Source: Hymenolepis diminuta
Taxonomy: Eukaryota > Platyhelminthes > Cestoda > Cyclophyllidea > Hymenolepididae
DNA length: 64,000 nucleotides
NCBI GenBank assembly: GCA_900708905.1
Contig: CAADRB010000071.1
Span: 115,825-179,824 of the forward strand
Direction: 5' to 3'
Below the pieces are notes generated by a model that did no database searches, had not been told where the DNA came from, and was given only the letters and a program-made list of their open reading frames with translations. Positions within the stretch are counted from its first letter, which is position 1, and the number at the start of each line of letters is the position of its first letter. The translations under genes were made by a program, and so were the position numbers. Shown piece by piece: positions 24,688 to 36,541 of the stretch.

Positions 24688-26961
24688 GTAAGATTTTGTT
24701 TCTCTTTGGTTGTAATTTTAGTTAGCCGGTCGCATAAATACTTGAAAGAAATTCGGAATTGTGCATGTGGTGCAACTAAGTATGTGATACAATCTTTGAC
24801 ATCAAAATTACATTCTTTCAATTTCAACATTTATCTTGCTGTTGTACCTATCAGTTTTTTAGACCTCCTAACCATTCCATTAATTTCAATTGTATTTATT
24901 AACATGTGGTCTATTTCCAAATATTCATTTGATTTTATTTTTTTGAAATATTTAACCGTTCACCTCAAATTAAGGGAAACATGTAATTATAAATCCACAA
25001 TTTTGCTTATTACTTACCCTCACTCACCTATTTTCTTGATCGCATCATTATCTTAACCCATATATTAATTCCAATGTAAAAAGTTTTATGCACGAGTTTG
25101 CATTACAAGAGGAACCATTCTCTTATCTACCTTTTTTGTCATTGTTATTTGCTGGTTCATTTATTTCCTCCTCATAATAGTTATGCATGACTAATCTCCA
25201 GCCTCAAAGATATTTATCAGTTTTCTCCGTTGTCTAGCGCCCATTCTGCGAGTTTCACTCCTCAGAATAACTTTTAAGCCTACTGACCACAAGATTGCAG
25301 CGCCCTCTCTGTCCTTCTTTGATAAAATATCCTGCTATTAACTCTGTCTCCTATCTTGTGGCAGCTAAGCTCGTGCGATTGGAGTTTAGTTAGATTTCTC
25401 CATCATATTTTGGCATCACCTAAGCTAGGACCACTTTTGCAGTAATGATGATAAATCTAATGATCTTTCCGCTTGAGATTTATACCAATTACAGTATGAT
25501 TAACTCCACAAAATATAAGTAAATGACAGCGGGTTACAAACGTTAAAGTACCTTTCGAAACATGATGGATACTGCAGATTTCTGAAAACTTTTCCCGTGA
25601 TTCAATGAGATCAGTCAGATTTTTTATGCATCACTTTAGCTAATTACATTACTCAAAGCCAATAGAAGACTTACATCTAGAACATGGGTCGCTAAAACCG
25701 TATTTTAAAACTGCAAGATCATTTCATTTTGGAATTTATCATGAATAATTAAACCTGAGGAATTACGTATATATAATTGCTATAGTCAGCAGATGTCTAT
25801 CAACACCTGGCGATTAGAAATGATTGACTGGCGATAAAATCTTCACTACACTGTCCATAGGCGGTCCCGCTGTGTTTGCACATAGATACCTAAACAGATG
25901 CCGATCATCGCCGACATGCCGAGACACCGACGACGTGGCATAACTTACGTCCAACAAAGAAATGTTTTGTATATAAACCCAGTTTACTAATTAATAAATT
26001 GGAATGGCTTGCCTGCCACCTCCGGACTGATCTGACAACATGACTGACCTGACTTATTCCTTCTAATCGAACTATGTGGCTCCCGCTAGACTCCCTAACG
26101 TTATTACAATAATCCATTGGTCACTTTCATTTATTAGTCTGTAATATATTTAACCTGAACAAGCGGGTGCTGAGATGAAATAATTCGGAGAAATGACAGG
26201 AAGATTTGATTCAAGGGATTCGGAGCTGGATTAATTAGTTCAGTAGAATATTCAGTCACTTTATCGGAAGATCAATTGATGTGATGCATCGAATCCAACG
26301 TCAACATTGCAGATGGCGTTCTGACACGAGTCATTTCGACCACTCTTTTCCTTTATAAGATTTGAAGCAACCAGAGAATTGGACGACTAAAGTTCTTGTT
26401 GGTCATTGCCCCTGCGGAACAGTGGGCGCGTTGGCAACGCAAAAGTACTCCTTTTCTGTAAACATTCGTGCACAGTTGACAGCTTTCCACCTCATCGTTT
26501 TAGACCGAATTACTTTGACGAGGTGATTTACGCTTTTGGAGACGGTAATCAATATTGTTAGCTGGTTCAGTCATGAAAGTCCGATTAAACCAAAAGACTT
26601 TCTTAACATCTGAATAACTTTGCCCTGTGCCAGATTTCTTTATAATCCTCGTCTTACCTGGTAACTCAAAAGAAGTTTTAAGATAAAGGAACCAGGAAAA
26701 CTTAACATAATTGCGTCAAGGCCAAGCAATTTCTCCCTGAGATTGGGTCTGCAGGAGCGTAATTCTATGATTAACTTTCTCGCAGTGTTTTGGAGAGCCT
26801 TAAGTCTGTTAAGTGATCATATTCAATGTCTTTTAAGACGTGTTCAAATATTCACAAATTCGACAATTTTAAATAGAACGGGGTTTGCTTTTTGTCTAAT
26901 TGTATTTTAACTACATATTCACATATTTGGCAATACACAGGTCATAAAAATTAAAGTAAAA
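24688..26961. other. Region between V-ATPase subunit e and the methyltransferase
   Basis: It must contain the end of the V-ATPase subunit e gene, but several AG acceptors are possible (for example after 'cctcctcataatag' near 25180) and none is decisive. R1 copy B occupies 25770-26130. No other gene was recognised. Confidence 0.4.
25770..26130 (-). repeat. Repeat R1, copy B (inverted)
   Basis: Reverse complement of the right end of the element at 5245-5560, including blocks 'gtaataacgtta', 'gaataagtcaggtcagtcat', 'ggaggtggc', 'acaaaacatttctttgttgg' and 'gtttaggtatctatgtgcaa'. Copy B has the fuller central sequence 'gtcggtgtctcggcatgtcg', partly deleted in copy A. The minus-strand open frame 25905-26117 is only the remnant of the element's terminal coding part. 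Confidence 0.7.
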
Positions 26962-29900
26962 TCATTCGGTCAGTAATCCTAAAGCAGGTTTTCGTGCTCG
27001 AATACACTGTACACCTCTTGGGGCTCTAAGGTCATTCTTGATCCATTCCACATTTTCAAACCCAAGCTGTTCTAGAGCGATTGCATAAGCAAGATGATCG
27101 GGGCTACCGAACTGCATCCAACCCCATCGAACATAACGATCGATTAGGCGGGGGCTGAAGGTGGTTACCACTACGCCGCCGGGTTTGAGTACTCGAAGGA
27201 TTTCTCTCAGACCATCTGGAAGTGAAGGCCAGAAGTAGACGGATTCAACGTGGAATACAGCATCTACACTGGAATTTCGAAGAGGAATGTGTGTGATATC
27301 TGCTTGAACTACTTCTGCTCGATCTGCCTTGATAAAAGGCCGCAACAGTCTGAAAAGAAGGAAGTATTACTTAATCGAATTTAAGTAAAGAATGACGTTA
27401 GAATTTTGATATATCAGGCCGTTCAGAAGCTAAATGAAATGAGGGAATACTAGTATGGTGTAAATAAAGGCGCCTATAAAGTGATAACTAAGACAGGGGA
27501 AACAAGTCACCAAGACAGTCAGACTGAATAATTTAATGAATGATGAACACAAATAAAAGCTAAACTTCACATTATTTAATTCCCTTCTCCAAAATTTAAC
27601 ACCGTACGTATAAGTCCGATTAGAAGTGTGTACTAACGTTAAAAACAAACGAATAGGTATTAGTAACGCTATTAATGTAAGATAGAACGACTAGAAAACT
27701 GTAAATATGACGATTGATAGTAGAAAAGTATGCCATTGTCAAGGTCACAAAGGCAACTTTCAGACATCCAATCACGGGCCTGCAGACCTAGTTTCCGACA
27801 TCTACGAAAAAAGGCGCACATTAATCGGGTAAGGCAAGACATTAGTGTATTTACAATAATAAAAAGGCAGAATACAATTTAATAGGTAGACTATCATTTC
27901 TATGAGTAGCAACAAGATTAAGCTTTATAAATGTTCCCCTAAAAACGAAATGCAAGACCTGACTGGAGAAATGAAATATCAGTGAGCATGAACTGAATGA
28001 GCAAATGTAAGTTTGTCTAACAGAGAAGCTCCAGAAAGACTCTGTATTCCAGTATGAATGACACTGGGAAAGCGTCCCCTTCCAATGGCGCAGTGATCAG
28101 TGTGTGTCTGTTAATTTAGGGATCACGAGATCGATGAACATTTATTGGGAGGGATGGCTAACTACCTTAGTTAACTCCGAGTAACAAAATGGATGGTAGA
28201 ATGCGAGTTTCCTATAAGAGACCCCATCCCTCTACCTCAGTTATGGGTTTTTAATGCGGTCCACAATGGCCTTGGTAAGTTACCCCGGTTATCCGTTTCC
28301 ATACGGGAAATTTACCACCGAGAAGATGAGGCTGGTACGCGCGAGTATAGAAGAATCTGAAAGATTACGAAATGATGAATGACTTAAGAAGAATTCCAGA
28401 AACACAGTATCTGCCAAGATTCCAATAAAAAGATACACAGTTAACGACTAAAATATCATTTCTGTGATATAGACGGTCAGAAGAATAAAATATATTGCCC
28501 CTACCTGAAATGAATTTACTTCGACTCAATAAAGTGGATAAGCTATTTATAGCTAATGGCGATGTCTAGAGCCGAAAGAGAAGCCATAAACTATAATCTT
28601 TGAAAGAGAAATGTGAGAGAAAAATCATTGCCTGGTTGTGGACAATAATGGTACAGGTAAAGTATTCAAGGCACTGCTCAATAGATGATGTTATGCTTTA
28701 ATAGAAGGGAAAATGAATTTCAAAGTACCACCACGGAGGCTTCGACAGTATAATGGACAAGTTGGTAAAGGGAAAAAGGCGAATAGAATCGGGTTGTAGT
28801 GGTTGAGTCACCACGTTCAGTCGATAACGGAAAAGTGCGACTTTAAGGAAATTCGCAAAACGCAGTTAAACAAAGTGCCAAGAGAATCTAATAAGATATT
28901 CATCACATGATAATACAAACAGGCAACACGGAGTTGGCAGCACAAACCACCTGTGGGTAATGTGGTTCAGAAATTCAAATAAAGCAGACAATAACAACAG
29001 GACGACAAAATACCCAATGATTGGAAAGCAAACGTTTCTTGAAATTCCCATGCACCTGATTTGGGTAGAGAATAGATTTACTGAGATTATTCCAATCTGA
29101 AATCAGCAATCAATTATCTCCCTTGTTGACTAGACTAAACCAGTGTCGACAATCATACACGTCACTGGATGTTCATAGATATAGTGGCCTATGACTTGGT
29201 AGATGTGTATAAAGGTTGCGGAAATTGAAATGTTTAAGAGTGTGCGAAGTTACCGATAAACTGTGAAATCCGGAAACCGATTCACCAAGCACAAAAATAT
29301 TGAGAGTAGAGATGTGTGATGATGAAGCAGACAATATCTTAGGACTGATTGCATCAAGATAGTTCGTGATGAAACGACATTAAGCCTTTTAGATTTTGTA
29401 GAGTACATAAAAATCGCTATATTTATCCAGTCTCTGATTGATGAGTGTACCTTTATGTCGCCATTGGCTACCCGAACAAGAGTTGCAGTAGAAAGCACCT
29501 TTTTCATTGGCTTCGCCCACGATAGGATAATGCTGTACATATGGCTACAAATAATATTTCCCCACAAAATAAACCTTATTTATATATGATTTTTTACTTT
29601 CCACATTTTAATTCCCCTTTATTCGAGCGAATTTACCTGCATTATGATTGTGAGTGGCTCACAATATAAATCAACCGATCAATACGAAAACGTGCTTCTT
29701 GGTGTTTTGACATGGTGGTTTGGATCGTTTTGTACTACGGTGCAGTGCGTTTGCATTTGCAATTTCTTGGCGAATCTAAGAGTCGGTTACGATACCCTAG
29801 AAAGGGAAGCAGATAAGAACAATTACATTGAAGGAAATTCTGATTACTTAATAACTAGATCCAAGGGCGACTCCTTAATACAATTTATGCGCGCCAGTAG

Positions 29901-32900
29901 TGAAGCGGTTAAAATGGTCGTGTGAGAAGTACATGATCTCGGTGCGTGATTAGTGAACAGAGTGGCCAACCCCATTGGTTAAGTTTGGTTAGTAAAGAGA
30001 CTAAGCGAAATGAACTTCCTCACCAAGAGAACTCCATAACGCTACCCCTCTCCTCAGGATGAGTGTTGGAAAGAGCGTTTTCCAAAATATGCTTGGGAGA
30101 TTAAATACCACACTCATTTTATTTATATTCTCTGTGCATCATAAGTGTTCTAAATACCGATTTTGTATCTTTTATTTAAATCCTAACATTAGAAAAGATT
30201 AAATAAATAAGTTCCAACCATGATAGTTTTCACCTTAAGCGAACTCTCGAGAGCTCTGCTATGTGGAATAATTTTAGCAGGATCAAACATACAAATTCAT
30301 CAACTGGTCGGTTAGGTCTGGACATTGTAGACATGAATTCACTCAGGAATTCAGAGGACTACATTCTGAAATTCGAGCTATAGAATAATTAGATCATGAA
30401 GGAGTGAGTTATACCAATCAAGTAAACACTATAGTTGACAATAAAGCTGTCAAGGCATAAATATTAATGTTAGGAGCCTATTTTATTAAACATTCCCCCT
30501 TGAGAAAGTAGCATTTTGTTATTTATGTCTGCAATATTTTCTACGAATCTTATATTTCTATGATTGGCCGTTTGTATATTTCAGGGAGATAATTTAATTT
30601 GGTAAGATGCCTATCTGATTTGTGCGTCCTCTCTCGCTCGTCTCTATCTGAAACTAGGATGTCGCGTTTGTAGATCGTAAAAGATGGCGACGTAGAGCCG
30701 GAGAGAACTCGAAATCGGAATATTTATTCAGACAATAACCATGAATATTGAAAAATTTGAACCAATTCTAAGGAAACACCAGGAAAAGAATGAATTAATC
30801 TTGAATAAACAACAAGGAAATTTTATGATACTGCTAAAATTGAAAACTCAGGTATTTCCTCCCTTTTAAACCATATGCAGAATTCAACAAATCAGCTAGT
30901 TTCATTATGATCTAGAAGCAGATAGAACTTTTATTAACCACATTGGAAAACATGAGGATGTTTTCCGAAACGATCTCACCCATATTCCAGATGAAGAAAA
31001 AGTCCGTCTATTGTTATTGTCCGTCCATTGTCATAAACTGCAGAATTTGAAAGTCTCACGGATTTTATCCTTCTCAGACACTTATTTTCGACGGAACTGT
31101 TTTGATTTTGACTGAATTGTTTGGTGAAAAGCCTTCCAAGCTCCGAAAATACTTTAAACGACTTACTTTCTTCGGAGAGCATGAAGACTAGATGACCTAT
31201 CTTTGTCGCTTGAGCGCATGTTTTTAACTCTCCGATTTTTCTGTCGTTTAGGTGGCAGATGAAAAGCAAAAAAAATATGCCAGCAGAAGAAAAAATGAGC
31301 GTAAAAACGAAGACAAATTAATGTATTACTTGTCATAATTCTGAGAGATGGACTTAGATGATTAAACTGCGTCCAGTACCTTCATCACAAGACTAACGTG
31401 AAAACCCACCTCTATGATGGTCAGGAAAATTAAATGTGTTGGGTAAAAAATGGACACTGAAAAGAGCCGAACTCAAAGCGGCATTCAAATGTCACCAATC
31501 TGGGGGAGACAAATTCCCTCATATCTTAACTAAGTAGTTAGTTTATCTTGCCCTACCTAGACGACGAAATGAAAAATAAACGCACATTGTTAAGACATGA
31601 CAGCCGTTACTGACGATACACATTCTTCGCTAATTTGATCGGGGCCTAAACAGTACTTATGTCCTGTCTATGCCATGGATAGTCTATCAGAAGGGGGATA
31701 TAATGAAGTATTTTATTTGAAAATAAAATATACTTTCACCGAATTCGAAGGCGGTATAAAAAGTACATTGAAGTAATGATACATGACATCATGAATAGTG
31801 CTCATAAGAAGAACAATCAGAGAAACCGGAGAATTTGATTGACCTGTCAGGCACAAATGTGATAGTAAGTTAATTAAAAATGTAGTTTTGGGCAAGTTAA
31901 ATATAGGCACAATAAAGTGGAAATCATAATGACCAAAGCCCGGAACGAAATAATTTACGTACTGCTGATATTTTGACTAACAGAAGAAAAAATTGCCCTG
32001 AAACGATATCATTATCCAGGCCACAGCAAAAAACTTTCACAAAGACAAAAATAAATGAATCCAATAAGGCGTGAAATGAGGGGGGGAGGGGAAGGGTCAA
32101 CTATAAGAAGGTGAAGAAACAGTTGACCATAATTTAAAAATAGGGGGTTCACCTTCTGATGTTGAAAAATTAAATCTTCACCATTTGGTTCCGACCTTCA
32201 TGGAGTGAGATTAGCCTCACAGAATATTCAAAGCTCGTTAGCCGATTCATTTATTTCCGTGGTTGGTCATGTCACCTCTATTATTTTTGTATCTCATTAC
32301 AGTTAAGAGTAAGTAGAGGTGACTAGCTGCGATACACTTCATCAGATTAACCAACTTGATCAATAAGCTGACGACATGAAATAGATCGGGAATTAATGGA
32401 ATTTTAACTATGAAGTAAGTGAACAACTTAAGTTGAAAAAATCAACATCTTACCCTGATCCCTTCCTCTTCACTCCTTGTTGAATTATTTTACCGATGTT
32501 CGTGTTCACTTGCCTTTTCGTGGTAAAAAAACGTTTTATCATGTCGCGGAAAATTATATATCCTACTTATAAACTCCAGTTGTTATAACTTGGTTAGCGT
32601 TTAATATACAACGACAATGCAAAATCTTTTCAATCAATCTTTTTCAAAGCTCTATGTAGAGCTCCAGACCAGAAAATTGGCATTAAGTCAGCTCTCCTTA
32701 CACTGATAAATAGCGCAGTTGAACTTTGTAATCACTTATAAATTCATGGCCTCTAACTGGCAATACATATTTGTCAGGAAAACTCCCAAACCCGCCACTC
32801 ATCTTGCGCAGAGGAGTAGCATCATAGAGCCTTTCTGTTGAGAAAATGAATTGGGTCATCCATTTATTAGCCAGACTTAAATAGTGGGATGGGCCATCCC

Positions 32901-35900
32901 GTTCACTGGGTGTTCATCGACTGACATCAAAGCCGTAACCCTCAAATTCAAAAACGAGCACGCTGAATAGCGTTCATAAGGCCTATTTTCAACCACTTTC
33001 AAGAAGCGTGGTTGATCATTTCAATGAAAAAGGTAAAGTACTTCGAATTAGCGACTCCTTACGTTGAATTACATCGATGGGCTTAAAATGTGACAAAAGC
33101 ATCAACGAATATACTGCTGAATTATAATGAGAAACAAATAAGAAGCAGTGTTTACATTCTCGAATGGCGAACCATCTCAGAGGAGATATCGATTCCATGC
33201 ACAACGCCATCTTTATCCATCTGCGTGAAGACTTTGATGGGAATGAGACCGAGTCGACGGAACCACTGTGGACCAAAGACACGAGTCGGTAGGTCGAATC
33301 GCAGACGCAGAACTGTGTGAGGGGCGACGTGATTCAGAGCGTAGCGTATTCCATACCCTACACCAGAGCCGATGTCGAGGACCTTTTGACCGCGTCTGAA
33401 ATGGGGAAGGAAATTACAATTTCGATGTTGACTAATCACGAACTATTTAACTATACCAAAATGCAAATAGGTGGTAAAAGTGTGTCATTTAACTGAAACA
33501 AAAAGGTAACAGAATCGTAAACGCTCCCGAACCCAATAAGAAAAGAGCTACAAATACATAATTTCATACAAAATTCTACTACTTCTCTTGTTGATCAGCA
33601 TTAACCGGAGTGATTGGCCATCCACATCACTGGGTGTACGCCGATGAGTGTGACCTCTGACTTAACAGATGCGAATGTTGACTAATCTACCAATGCACAG
33701 AAAGAAACATGGAGAAGTGTAATTAGACGTAAATCAGATTTTAGCCAGTTATTGACTAAAGTGGAATATTTTTCTAGAAATTTATCTTAGCAATAAGAAT
33801 AATCTATAAGTTACTCATATCTTCAAAAGAGCACTGAAAGAAAAATTCATTTTATTGTGACTGAAAAGTCAACATCCAGTGCAAATTTCCGCCATATAAC
33901 CTTCAAAGCTGAACTCCATCAAAACAAAACATCCTCAAAAAATGTTCACCCTTCATCAACTATCCTCAACTTGCAGCTTTAACTAATCCTTTTGTGTTGA
34001 GAGACCTAATCGACTATTTTCGGTGCATATGAAAGAAACTCACAAGCTTCGTCTCTCATGCACTGGATTATCGAGTACTGGATTCCCACGCTCACACCTA
34101 GATGTGTAGACCACCTGTGGTGAAGCCGTCGCTGCAATTATTGGTTAACCAGGCAGCCAATCATTTACTGCGTATCCAATTCTATGAGTACATTTATTCG
34201 GTTAACGAAAACTCCCTCCTGGGCTAAAAGTTATCTTCCCTCATCTCCCTTAGGTTTGAGTAGTGTGTAGCTTTATGGGGGTCAACATTTTGCTACGAAA
34301 TTAAATTAATGGGGAAACGAGTTTGAGTGTGCATTACAACGGAAGGGAAAACGGGAGATGTTATGAAAATGTATCTGCGTGTGAAAACGGAAAACTTAAT
34401 CAACTTAAAAAGAGATTGCATGAAAATAAACATCAGACATCATTTTTATTTTTCTCGAAAATGCGAAGGAATGGATTTTCAAAAAGAAGATTCATCGGAA
34501 GAATAGTTGATGAAGGTCGAAGTAATGAAGTCGAAATTCAATTTACAGTACGAGAAGTTCAAAATAGGATGTTAGAAAGATCTCGATTTTGGTTGGAGAG
34601 TACGAATTGTATTTCCGCATTTAACCTGGCGAGTGGTAATTAAAGACATGACTTTTCAACAGTTTATGACTCGAGTATGATTTTTTTATGTGAACAGATA
34701 GATGCCTGAAAGTAGCCATTCTACGGTCATTCAAAATCTATCAGAATACACCTACCCGCTAACCTACAACTGCAATTAACAACACACTCTCCACAATTTT
34801 GAATATATTAATAATGCTTGCTGCATTCATTGCTCGTTAAAAAGTGCCGACTTTTTTCACATATCAACACATCAACCAAGGCAAGAAAAATTTGTCCTAT
34901 AAAGAAAACTTAGTGGAAATAAAAAAACCGCGACAAAAAATGGGATTAAATCAATTAAGAATGATAGATTTTGAGGTTCATTTAACAGCAGCACCATGAT
35001 ATCTTTCCCTTGCACAAGTCAAGTGCTTTGAACATTTCACTCGACGTTTTTCGAGAATTTTACCTACCTAAGTACAATTTGATTTGTACTAATAGCTAGT
35101 CATAAGTTATATCAATTAAATACTCTCCAATTATGACGGTAGGATAGGCACCATTGTTCTACCCGATAAATTCATACAGTTTCCTCGCAAACAAATTCAA
35201 CTTGATTTGTGAAATGTAGCTTCGAACTCAAGCTAATACGGTAGATTCACGAAACCTTCAACTTCTACTTTCCCTTTACTAAATATAAAATGGGTAATTA
35301 TACATCCCCCTTGTTTAACTCATAGCATTTGGTCGATCGAAATGGTTTAAACAATTGAGGAAACGGAAAGTGGAAGAATTATAAACGATTCAAGATTATC
35401 CATTATGACAGTTATTGGAGAGAAAATTTAGAGGAGAGTAAGAATTCATTTAGCTTCGAGGGGAATAAATCGTACTTAAATACATTAAACTCAGTTTCAA
35501 CCAAAAATTTCACTTGCCCCTATGACAGGACATCTATTAGACAGAAGAGACTTAAATGATCTCCATTTATTTCACTTGACTTGAAAGCATATTCAAAAAT
35601 TTCAAGTTGACAGTTACCCTCCACTCTCGCAGCAAAGTGATGTGGATGGCTAACCCTACTGGTAAATTCTGACCAATAAGAGAGGTGGTAGAATTTAAGT
35701 TTCTCATAACAATGACTTCATGATACTTTCCACCTACTTAACTCAAATGTATTCAATACTTCCCTAACAAGTTTTGGAAATTACTATATAATAGAGTATG
35801 GCTAAGGTGACTTAATCTATACAAACTGCAAAGCACAGCTCAATCTAACCGGTTATTAGTTATAAAGATGGGATAGAAACCGTCATTCTATCTTATGGAT

Positions 35901-36541
35901 CAGTGGAAAGTTATCCAACAAAAGGAATGTGGCTCAATCAAAGGTGGTATTTCCTTGAAGAAATCAAAATGAATCCATAAATTTTAAGTACAAGTTTTCA
36001 ACCCCNNNNNNNNNNNNNNNNNNNNNNNNNNNNNNNNNNNNNNNNNNNNNNNNNNACCATCAAGGGAAGTGATATTCGAGCCTATACACATTCACTTTTA
36101 AATCACGTGTTGATTACTGATCACCAACTTAATCTAATGAAGTGGACTTTAAAAAAATATGATTTAAATACTATTATCCGTAAAACGAGACGAACAGCAG
36201 AGGCTTCAAACTGTCACAGCATCTAATTAACTCTAAATGAAAGCGCATTCAACCGCTTATAGTTGGCAGACACCCTTGCATTGTCACAATAAGCCTCTTT
36301 TTTTAAACTATTCTCAACCACTGCAAATAAATGGACCGATATAGAAGGACCAGTGCTACTAATATTAATAATGAGAATAAATTTAGGTGCTTACTTTAAA
36401 TCACACATATCCACAGCATAGCGATTCATCGGACGATTGACGAACCTAAAGACAAACATTTTCAGCAGAGCCGACGTGAAACTTAAGTCCGGGTCTCTAA
36501 GACCCTTGGCAAACTTGTAATGCAGGGTCGAAAACATTGTC
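26962..36541 (-). CDS. Class I SAM-dependent methyltransferase (Methyltransf_11 type)
   Basis: Minus-strand gene with coding exons 36537-36395 (exon begins 36541), 33395-33156 and 27349-26962. Phases close exactly to a 256-aa protein. The SAM-binding motif I is VLDIGSGVGYG (residues 53-63), followed after an unusually long stretch by HGIDIS (the acidic ribose-binding strand), then DITHIPLRNSSVDAVF (motif II/III region) and LKPGGVVV (motif post-III). The overall layout resembles small-molecule methyltransferases; the substrate cannot be told. A stretch of about 36 residues between motif I and GIDIS, rich in Arg, Phe and Leu, is extra compared with usual family spacing. The first coding exon starts 4 nt before the ATG at a strong acceptor (poly-T, TTTCAG), so a 5' non-coding exon or a trans-spliced leader precedes it. 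Introns are about 3.0 and 5.8 kb. Confidence 0.88.
28081..28275 (+). repeat. tRNA-derived SINE-like repeat
   Basis: 'AATGGCGCAGTGATCAGTGT' resembles an A box and 'gggatcacgagatcgatgaa' a B box. They are followed by the family tail ('gtagaatgcgagtttcctat', 'ccatccctctacctcag'), as in the copy at 12921. Confidence 0.6.
29565..29770 (+). repeat. Repeat R4, copy 2
   Basis: Matches 23400-23600. In this copy an open frame starts at 29644 (MIVSGSQYKSTDQYEN) and runs through the shared part; in the other copy the same frame is interrupted. It may be the coding start of a dispersed element. Confidence 0.5.
29880..30110 (+). repeat. tRNA-derived SINE-like repeat
   Basis: Starts with 'gcgccagtagtgaagcggtt' (A-box-like) and 'catgatctcggtgcg' (degraded B box). 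It then has 'gtggccaaccccattggtta' and 'ctcaggatgagtgttggaaa', shared with the copy at 61215-61450. Confidence 0.6.
30740..31330 (+). mobile_element. Decayed Ty3/gypsy-type gag remnant
   Basis: Broken frames on the plus strand show EEKVRLLLLSV near 31000-31030 and TVLILTELFGEKPSKLRKYF near 31093-31152. The second resembles the gag segment of flatworm Ty3/gypsy elements, where a 'L..LFGEK.SLF..RY' motif follows a 'KVRLLL' motif. Stops interrupt it and no protease, reverse transcriptase or integrase was recognised after it. No LTR pair was found. The element is dead and sits sense-opposite to the methyltransferase gene. Confidence 0.45.
32885..32965 (-). repeat. Inverted SINE core relic
   Basis: 'gggccatcccgttcactggg' is the reverse complement of the 'cccagtgaacggaatggc' core seen at 61298-61315. 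It is followed by 'tgttcatcgactgac'. Similar short inverted relics occur at about 33605-33680, 36960-37030 and 58990-59070. Confidence 0.5.
33396..36394 (-). other. Methyltransferase intron 1 with assembly gap
   Basis: The 3.0 kb phase-2 intron contains repeat R2 (33995-34270), SINE relics near 33605-33680 and 35630-35780, and a run of 50 N at 36006-36055. The open frame 34323-34643 (plus strand) shows no recognisable motif. Confidence 0.5.
33995..34270 (+). repeat. Repeat R2, copy 1
   Basis: Shared with 43325-43600, 58085-58345 and 61975-62215. Typical blocks are 'ctagatgtgtagaccacctg', 'gtgaagccgtcgctgcaatt', 'gcagccaatcattt' and a tail 'ctcatctcccttaggtttga'. It is a dispersed non-coding repeat of about 250-280 bp of unknown class. 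Confidence 0.6.

Larger units (their letters stand above)
27350..33155 (-). other. Methyltransferase intron 2, repeat-filled
   Basis: The 5.8 kb phase-2 intron carries SINE-like copies at 28081-28275 and 29880-30110, an R4 copy at 29565-29770, a gag-like relic at 30740-31330 and an inverted SINE core near 32885-32965. Several open frames of 60-105 codons lack motifs. Confidence 0.55.

Noticed and set aside
25905..26117. Minus-strand 70-codon open frame as a host gene
   Set aside because: It is the terminal part of repeat R1 copy B; the same DNA in copy A is in another frame and degraded.
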